From Flavobacterium sp. CYK-55 (GTDB lineage: Bacteria > Bacteroidota > Bacteroidia > Flavobacteriales > Flavobacteriaceae): DNA of 64,000 nt. Under the pieces are notes generated by a model, which did not search any database, was not told where the DNA came from, and saw only the letters and a list, made by a program, of their open reading frames with translations. The position numbers and the translations under genes are program-made. Each line of letters starts with the position of its first letter. Positions within the stretch are counted from its first letter, which is position 1. Shown here piece after piece: positions 58,538 to 64,000 of this stretch. Location: positions 1 through 64,000 of the forward strand of contig NZ_JAHCDK010000009.1 of the NCBI RefSeq assembly GCF_018413465.1, given 5' to 3'.

Positions 58538-60454
58538 ATGTCGTTTTCAAATTTATTCCGCAAAAAATCAGTTCACGATATTTTAAAACAAGTTGAAAAA
58601 AATGAGTCTGACGGACATCATTCACTCGGAAAACATCTTACAGCGCGCGATTTAACTGCCTTTGGCATTGCCGCAATTATTGGTGCGGGGATTTTTAGCA
58701 CCATTGGTAAAGCCAGTGCTGATGGCGGTCCGGCGGTAATTTTCTTGTTTTTGTTTACGGCCTTGGCTTGTGGTTTTGCAGCCTTTGCTTATGCAGAATT
58801 TGCCTCGATGGTTCCGGTTTCAGGAAGTGCTTACACCTATTCATACGTGGCTTTTGGCGAAATCATCGCTTGGATTATTGGTTGGGCGCTGATTATGGAA
58901 TACGCCATTGGCAACATTACTGTGGCCATTTCGTGGAGTGATTATTTTACCGGTTTGCTCGAAAGCATGAACATTCATTTGCCACAATATATCCAGATGG
59001 ATTATCTTACGGCATCCAACGGTTTTAAAGATGCCACCGCGCTGATGCAAGGCGGAAAAGTTTTTGAAAATTTAGATGAAGGCTTGCAACATGCATACAC
59101 AGCTTGGACTTCGGCACCGACGATTGGTTCGTTTCACTTGGTGGCTGATTTACCGGCTTTGCTCATCATCATCATCATCACAGCTTTGGTTTATCGCGGT
59201 ATGAAAGAATCACGCAACGCCAGTAACTTGATGGTTGTGGTTAAATTGTGCATTATTCTTTTGGTGATTGCGGTTGGGATTTTTTATGTCGATACCGAAA
59301 ATTGGCATCCTTTTGCTCCCAACGGAATTGGCGGTGTCCTCAAAGGTGTGTCGGCGGTTTTCTTTGCCTATATTGGTTTTGATGCGATTTCAACAACTGC
59401 TGAAGAATGCAAAAACCCGCAACGCGATTTGCCGCGCGGTATGATGTGGGCGATTATTATTTGTACCATTTTATACATTGTTATCGCACTTGTATTGACC
59501 GGAATGGTTTCATACAGTGACCTTAATGTGGGCGATCCGTTGGCTTTTGTTTTTGATAAACTCAACCTCAAATGGATGTCCGGAATCATAGCTGTGAGCG
59601 CCGTAGTAGCGATGGCGAGTGTGCTTTTGGTTTTTCAGATGGGACAACCACGCATTTGGATGAGCATGAGCCGCGACGGATTATTACCCAAACGTTATGC
59701 ACGCGTACATCCGAAATATAAAACGCCTTCATACGCCACTATTGTTACCGGTTTTGTGGTAGCAGTTCCGGCTTTATTCTTGAATTTAACGATGGTAACT
59801 GATTTGTGCAGCATCGGAACTTTATTTGCTTTTGTATTGGTTTGTGCCGGAGTTTTGGTATTGCAAAACAAGCCCGATATTCCGCGTGGTAAATTCAAAA
59901 CGCCCTACATCAATGCCAAGTTTGTAGCGCCTATTTTATTTATGGCCGGTTTGGTCTTTGCTTTTACGTACAACAAGCAAGCAACGATGAACTTTATGAC
60001 CAATGAAAAACAAATCAATGCGCCCGAAGATATTGTGACTTCACTCGATGCTAATCAAACCAAATTGGTGACTGATTTTATGATTGCCAAAAATCCGAAG
60101 CATGCTGAAAATGCCGATCTTGAAGCATTATTGAGCGATTATCACAACGATGAAACTACCTATAAAACTTTAGTTGATGAACTTCCGATTGCTGAAAATC
60201 AGAAATACCAAAGCGGATTTGCACTGTTTCAGCACAAAATTCCGATGTGGATTTTTATGTTTGTTTTGGTTGGATTGGTGCTTTGGGCTTATCGATCAAA
60301 CTTATCTTTGATTCCGCTTTTGGGCTTGGTTTCGTGCTTATACATGATGGCCGAACTCAGCGTATGGAACTGGATTTATTTTACCATTTGGCTATTGATC
60401 GGACTCAGTATTTACTTTGGATTTAGTTATAAGAATAGTAAACTGAACCATTAA
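58538..60454 (+). CDS. APC-family amino-acid permease
   Basis: A 638-residue membrane protein. After a short cytoplasmic start comes HLTARDLTAFGIAAIIGAGIF, the first-helix motif of cationic amino-acid transporters (GAGIF). Twelve or more hydrophobic segments follow. YIGFDAISTTAEECKNPQRDLP (about residues 280-301) is the other family signature. A hydrophilic insert of about 70 residues (about 490-560) lies before the last helices. It imports an amino acid, probably a cationic one by family. Transcribed away from katG. Confidence 0.9.
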   Translation: MSFSNLFRKKSVHDILKQVEKNESDGHHSLGKHLTARDLTAFGIAAIIGAGIFSTIGKASADGGPAVIFLFLFTALACGFAAFAYAEFASMVPVSGSAYTYSYVAFGEIIAWIIGWALIMEYAIGNITVAISWSDYFTGLLESMNIHLPQYIQMDYLTASNGFKDATALMQGGKVFENLDEGLQHAYTAWTSAPTIGSFHLVADLPALLIIIIITALVYRGMKESRNASNLMVVVKLCIILLVIAVGIFYVDTENWHPFAPNGIGGVLKGVSAVFFAYIGFDAISTTAEECKNPQRDLPRGMMWAIIICTILYIVIALVLTGMVSYSDLNVGDPLAFVFDKLNLKWMSGIIAVSAVVAMASVLLVFQMGQPRIWMSMSRDGLLPKRYARVHPKYKTPSYATIVTGFVVAVPALFLNLTMVTDLCSIGTLFAFVLVCAGVLVLQNKPDIPRGKFKTPYINAKFVAPILFMAGLVFAFTYNKQATMNFMTNEKQINAPEDIVTSLDANQTKLVTDFMIAKNPKHAENADLEALLSDYHNDETTYKTLVDELPIAENQKYQSGFALFQHKIPMWIFMFVLVGLVLWAYRSNLSLIPLLGLVSCLYMMAELSVWNWIYFTIWLLIGLSIYFGFSYKNSKLNH

Positions 60455-60455
60455 T

Positions 60456-60854
60456 CTAGTTTTTATTAGCAGCTTTCATTTTCATAAATTCAGACAATCT
60501 TGAGTTGTAAATAATTTGCAAATGATATTGTTCATCCGCAATTTGCCTTGTTAAATCTTGGATTAATATTTCATTTGGTTTTTCAGAACAAATCTCTTGG
60601 TATAAGTTTTTCCGATATTCTTCAATCACATTGACCAAGTGCCTTTCTTTATTTGCTAACTCAATTTCTTTAGCGATGAGCGTTTGTTTTTGTTTTTGAT
60701 TAAGTACTAAGTCTTTTTTTTGTTTTTCAATAAAGCAATCCAATACAAGCTCTCTTTTTTTCTGATTTTGATTACACGCTAAAATCAAGTACATAAATAT
60801 CAAGTTGACTAATAGCCTTTTTTGAATACTTCCGGTAATAAGTTTTTTTCTCAT
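60456..60854 (-). CDS. Small lipoprotein or coiled-coil protein
   Basis: A 132-residue protein. Residues 13-27 (LLVNLIFMYLILAC) look like a lipoprotein signal ending at Cys27. The remainder is charged and heptad-like (KQKQTLIAKEIELANKERHL). Function unknown. Tail-to-tail with the permease, one base apart. Confidence 0.6.
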   Translation of the reverse strand: MRKKLITGSIQKRLLVNLIFMYLILACNQNQKKRELVLDCFIEKQKKDLVLNQKQKQTLIAKEIELANKERHLVNVIEEYRKNLYQEICSEKPNEILIQDLTRQIADEQYHLQIIYNSRLSEFMKMKAANKN

Positions 60855-60873
60855 TAATAATTGATTTAAATGA

Positions 60874-62052
60874 TTAATGACTTATCATTATTTTTTGAGT
60901 TATCAATGTACCTTCATCAACTTTCAAAAAATAGATTCCATTAGGCAGAAGACTAGTGTTCATATGATAAGAGCTAAATTCAGCAACCTTTTGCCACAAT
61001 GAGTTGTAAAGTGAAAACCGATGAGTCTCTGTTGATTTGTTCGTATAAATCTGAAAATAAGCATCAGCCGGATTGGGGTATATCGTATAGCTTTTAAAAT
61101 CTTGATTCTGATTGTTCAGACTAGACTCACCTGAAACACAGATCACATAATTACTGTTGGTTTTTAAATCATAGGTTGTGATTCCAAATTGTGTATTCCA
61201 ATACCAAGCTTTAAGATTTTGGTTCGATAAAGTTGTCGAAGACCAATAATTTCTAACACCTACATTATTAAAAACACTTCCAATGGCTGGGTTAACCAAC
61301 TCCGGATCGTGCAGCGATTGCAATTCTTTGATGTTGGGTAATCGCCACTGACTGTTGCCCGCCAAGGTTAATTGTTCGGCATAACTGAGTGCTTGCTCCC
61401 AAGTCATGCCGGTAGTATTGGGCGCTTTCTGCCAAGTTAATTGCGTCAATAAATCCGTAACCGTTCCATCAGCGTTATCCATAAAGCGCTCGGTCAACTC
61501 AATAGTTGGACTCGTTTGTCTCACGGCTCTGACGTGAAATTTTTTACTGCCACCGGCACTGATGGTTTCAGATTTAGGATGGTTGCCAATTCCTCCACCG
61601 GCATTGGTACACCAAACTTTGTTGGCATCACCCAATTGTGTTTTACTCGTCCACCAATATTCTGCACTCGTGGTTGCAAAGTAGTTGGTATCGAGCGCCG
61701 GATTGTTTCGTTGGTGATTCAAAATCGAAAAACCTTCAATCGGACTGGGCAATCGCCAATCGGTGTAACCGGCCAAGTTGAGTTGATCGCAATACATCTG
61801 AGCTGACTCAAAAGTCATTTCGCCTCCGTCTTGTATGGCCCATATCAAACCCGTGTTTACATCGGTCAGTGTTCCATCATTATTCAAAACATATTGAGGT
61901 GGATTAATACTATAATCACTGTCTTCACCAAAGGTTGAAGTATAGTTGTTGGTCTGACCGGTATCAGGCAATAATGCCATTGTTTTTTGAACCGTTTGTC
62001 CGCTAAGTTTTATCCAGCAAACACAAAATAAGAGCCATCGCATTTTTTTCAT
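60874..62052 (-). CDS. DUF1566 (Lcl-type) secreted protein with type IX sorting tail
   Basis: A 392-residue protein. Signal peptide at 1-18. Two DUF1566/Lcl C-terminal-like domains: DVNTGLIWAIQDGG ... GYTDWRLPSPIEGFSIL (about 64-190) and VTDLLTQLTWQKAPN ... NSQWRLPNIKELQSL (about 198-310). The last 75 residues are a type IX sorting domain (YTIYPNPADAYFQIY ... LLPNGIYFLKVDE). Probably a surface-attached protein. Four bases after the YHYH-protein gene. Confidence 0.85.
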   Translation of the reverse strand: MKKMRWLLFCVCWIKLSGQTVQKTMALLPDTGQTNNYTSTFGEDSDYSINPPQYVLNNDGTLTDVNTGLIWAIQDGGEMTFESAQMYCDQLNLAGYTDWRLPSPIEGFSILNHQRNNPALDTNYFATTSAEYWWTSKTQLGDANKVWCTNAGGGIGNHPKSETISAGGSKKFHVRAVRQTSPTIELTERFMDNADGTVTDLLTQLTWQKAPNTTGMTWEQALSYAEQLTLAGNSQWRLPNIKELQSLHDPELVNPAIGSVFNNVGVRNYWSSTTLSNQNLKAWYWNTQFGITTYDLKTNSNYVICVSGESSLNNQNQDFKSYTIYPNPADAYFQIYTNKSTETHRFSLYNSLWQKVAEFSSYHMNTSLLPNGIYFLKVDEGTLITQKIMISH

Positions 62053-62056
62053 CGTC

Positions 62057-63670
62057 TTATTCTACCATTAATTTTTGTGTAATTGAACTACTGTTGGTTT
62101 CTATTTTTATCCAATACATTCCGTTTGAAAACCCTTGTACATTGATTGGTGAGGTAAATCGAGGAGATGAAAAAACTTTTTTGCCTTGCGCATTATAAAT
62201 GACAACTTCGCGGATATCGGCTTTGAGCTGTTTATTTTTAAGTTCTATTTGCACCCAATTTTGAGCAGGATTAGGTGAGATGATAAGCTCCGGGCTTTGG
62301 CTAAAAGTACTTTGTGCTAAGTTAGGAACTGTGCATTGTGAAAAACCATTGTAATTGGTGGTTGTAGTTCCTGAAGGAGTTACATAATTAAAAGTATAAC
62401 TGGTTCCGTTCCAACTAAAATTAGTTGCATAACCGGCAGTTCCGTTGAGTGTGTAAGATAAATTATATCCGTTGTTGTTTGTGTTGGGTGTGCAAGTAGT
62501 TATTAATGCTCCGTTGAGCGGGGTCCAATTTTCGTTTCGCACCGGATGAGCAGCTGCTTGCGGAATCAATTGATGCGTAGCATCTTCAGTTACTTGTCCT
62601 ACAAAATTACCAATCATATACGGAGCGGTTGAAGTTCCGTGGTAGTGATAAACGCCGTTGGTCCCGATATGACCGTGATTGCTATCCAGCGGATTCATTG
62701 GGCTTCCGTCGGGTTCAACGCTTCCATAAACCGCATAACCATCAAAACCAAAGGCACAAGGCAAAGAAGTCTGCGTCTGACCCAAAGTATATAAATGCAA
62801 GGGCGCTATATGGTAATGATAATCATCGCCCCGACCACAGTGTCCGCCATAGTTGTCAAGTTGACCATCAAGATAAGAATCAACGCCTGTATTGGTGTGA
62901 TAATTAAAAATAGGAACACCATTGGCTGCAATTCCAATTGCTCCGCGGGTAAAATGTATTTCGTCAATCGGAATTGGCGAAGCAGCCATCACCGGATTGA
63001 GCGGAATGCTCCATGCATTGTTGTTGATATAACACTGAGGAATGGGAACTTGTTGTTGCCAACCGTGATTTGAAATTCCAACCATCATCGGGTGATTGGG
63101 TATTCCTTTGGAGTGTACATAAAAATAGGTGTTGTCCCAACTGGTACTTACCGTAGATGAAAACGGTGCAAAAGCGGAATTGATAAAATCCGGGTCGGTT
63201 ATGGTTAATTGAGCCGTAAATCCAAAAGTTAAAGTAGCTAGCGCCACCATCAAAAGAGGTTTTAAATAGCGTGCTTTTTGTCTATTGATAAACAGCATCA
63301 TACAGAGTAAAAAAGCGGCTGAAATAAACCCGATGAATTGAATTTTCTCAACTAAAAAGTTTTGACTGCGATTCTCTTTTGAAGGCGCTTCATCAAAAGG
63401 ATTCTGATTTAATTCTTGCACTCTGTGGTTTTTGGCCAATGCATATTGTTGGTCTTCTTTTGAAAGATTTTTAAGCGGTATTTTAACCAAATTCAAATGC
63501 GCATCTTCCAGATATACACAATCGTTTTTGAGCATATAAAAAGTTCCGTCAGCTATTATTTTATTTTGCTGATTAGCCCAATGATGCAGAGGGAATTGCC
63601 CCGGATGCAAGTCATGCGCTTGAGCTGTCAAACCAACAAAGGCGAGTAGTATTAAAATTGCTTTTTTCAT
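62057..63670 (-). CDS. YHYH-domain secreted protein with type IX sorting tail
   Basis: A 537-residue protein. Signal peptide at 1-18, and a membrane-like segment near 118-134. The YHYH domain (about 170-400) has both signature histidine motifs, GRGDDYHYHIAPLHLY and GTNGVYHYHGTSTAPY. The last 80 residues are a sorting domain (LIISPNPAQNWVQIEL ... GFSNGMYWIKIE). The YHYH histidines probably bind metal; the biological role is not established. Confidence 0.85.
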   Translation of the reverse strand: MKKAILILLAFVGLTAQAHDLHPGQFPLHHWANQQNKIIADGTFYMLKNDCVYLEDAHLNLVKIPLKNLSKEDQQYALAKNHRVQELNQNPFDEAPSKENRSQNFLVEKIQFIGFISAAFLLCMMLFINRQKARYLKPLLMVALATLTFGFTAQLTITDPDFINSAFAPFSSTVSTSWDNTYFYVHSKGIPNHPMMVGISNHGWQQQVPIPQCYINNNAWSIPLNPVMAASPIPIDEIHFTRGAIGIAANGVPIFNYHTNTGVDSYLDGQLDNYGGHCGRGDDYHYHIAPLHLYTLGQTQTSLPCAFGFDGYAVYGSVEPDGSPMNPLDSNHGHIGTNGVYHYHGTSTAPYMIGNFVGQVTEDATHQLIPQAAAHPVRNENWTPLNGALITTCTPNTNNNGYNLSYTLNGTAGYATNFSWNGTSYTFNYVTPSGTTTTNYNGFSQCTVPNLAQSTFSQSPELIISPNPAQNWVQIELKNKQLKADIREVVIYNAQGKKVFSSPRFTSPINVQGFSNGMYWIKIETNSSSITQKLMVE

Positions 63671-63681
63671 AAAAAATATTT

Positions 63682-64000
63682 TTATCGTTTGAGGATGATT
63701 TTCCCGCTTTCAGTTTTGCCTGATTCATGTTTGATTTGATATAAATAAACACCGTTGGCAGCTTGATTACCGTCATTATTTTGCCCGTCCCAAACCACTT
63801 TGTAATTTCCGGAATTGATGGTGTGTGCCGGGATTAACGTTTTGATGAGTTGTCCATGGATGTTATAAATTTCAACCGATACATACGCTGGTTTTTCAAG
63901 TGAAAAAGCAAGGGTCGTTTCAGTTGAAAACGGATTCGGATATACAATATCTTCTGGATAATCAGCATTCCACATCATACTCGGATGCGTACCAAGCGTA
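63682..64000 (-). CDS. C-terminal end of a type IX-secreted protein (partial)
   Basis: The frame stays open to the right edge, so the start is outside the window and the ATG at 63978 is not the true start. The visible 105 residues are a sorting domain of the FlgD-like kind: DIVYPNPFSTETTLAFSL, VSVEIYNIHGQLIKTL, VVWDGQNNDGNQAANGVYLYQI. It precedes the YHYH gene by 11 bases and probably shares its operon. Confidence 0.8.
   Translation of the reverse strand, partial: TLGTHPSMMWNADYPEDIVYPNPFSTETTLAFSLEKPAYVSVEIYNIHGQLIKTLIPAHTINSGNYKVVWDGQNNDGNQAANGVYLYQIKHESGKTESGKIILKR

Noticed and set aside
62629..63073. Two 92-codon plus-strand frames opposite the YHYH gene
   Set aside because: Shadows of the well-supported YHYH coding sequence on the other strand, caused by its codon composition.

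Overview
The window looks like a chromosome segment of a Flavobacterium-like Bacteroidota. The DNA is AT-rich, several promoters fit the flavobacterial TTTG-N19/20-TAnnTTTG pattern, secreted proteins end in type IX secretion sorting domains, and the housekeeping genes are typical of the group. Nothing was searched against databases; names come from motifs and recalled families.

Positions 1-47488 form a very large integron-like gene-cassette array. I find 50 attC-like sites (numbered 0-49), each about 130 bp, all in the same orientation, delimiting 49 complete cassettes. Every cassette starts just after a GTTRNNN box. In 48 of 49 cassettes the first 7-10 bases are the reverse complement of the cassette's own last bases before its attC. 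This is the signature of circular cassettes inserted at G/TT. Nearly all cassette genes read rightwards. No integrase gene is visible; by integron logic it should lie left of position 1.

Cassette content: many small membrane, secreted or lipoprotein genes of unknown function; a VOC protein, a GNAT acetyltransferase, a GyrI-like protein, an RCC1-repeat secreted protein; five toxin-antitoxin cassettes (RelE/ParE, zeta-like, UPF0175/DUF3368, DUF6364/PIN, MazEF); a HindVP-like restriction enzyme with its C5 methyltransferase; and two large proteins ending in an R-x4-H HEPN-like motif. Twelve cassettes carry no convincing gene. Eleven of these fall into two repeated, apparently structured families (A and B).

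Three IS1595-family transposons lie in the array. IS-A (13473-20303) and IS-C (41206-45386) sit at the same base of the attC loop (..TATC^TTAGCGG), with 8-bp target duplications. IS-B (17007-20008) is nested in IS-A. They carry passengers: a P63C-domain protein and a putative SecB-chaperone toxin-antitoxin locus (IS-A), and an XRE-ImmA/IrrE two-gene module flanked by a 16-bp inverted repeat (IS-C). IS-B and IS-C share two families of small accessory proteins and a candidate structured RNA.

Positions 47489-64000 are ordinary chromosome. In order: a decayed cassette end, tRNA-Ser(UGA), and a leftward operon tpx-dgkA-ftsK-lolA-lptF/G-type permease-ribB(A). Then come a second leftward operon (peroxiredoxin, thioredoxin-like, DUF6952-like), katG, a rightward amino-acid permease, and leftward secreted-protein genes with type IX sorting tails. 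The last of these runs off the right edge.
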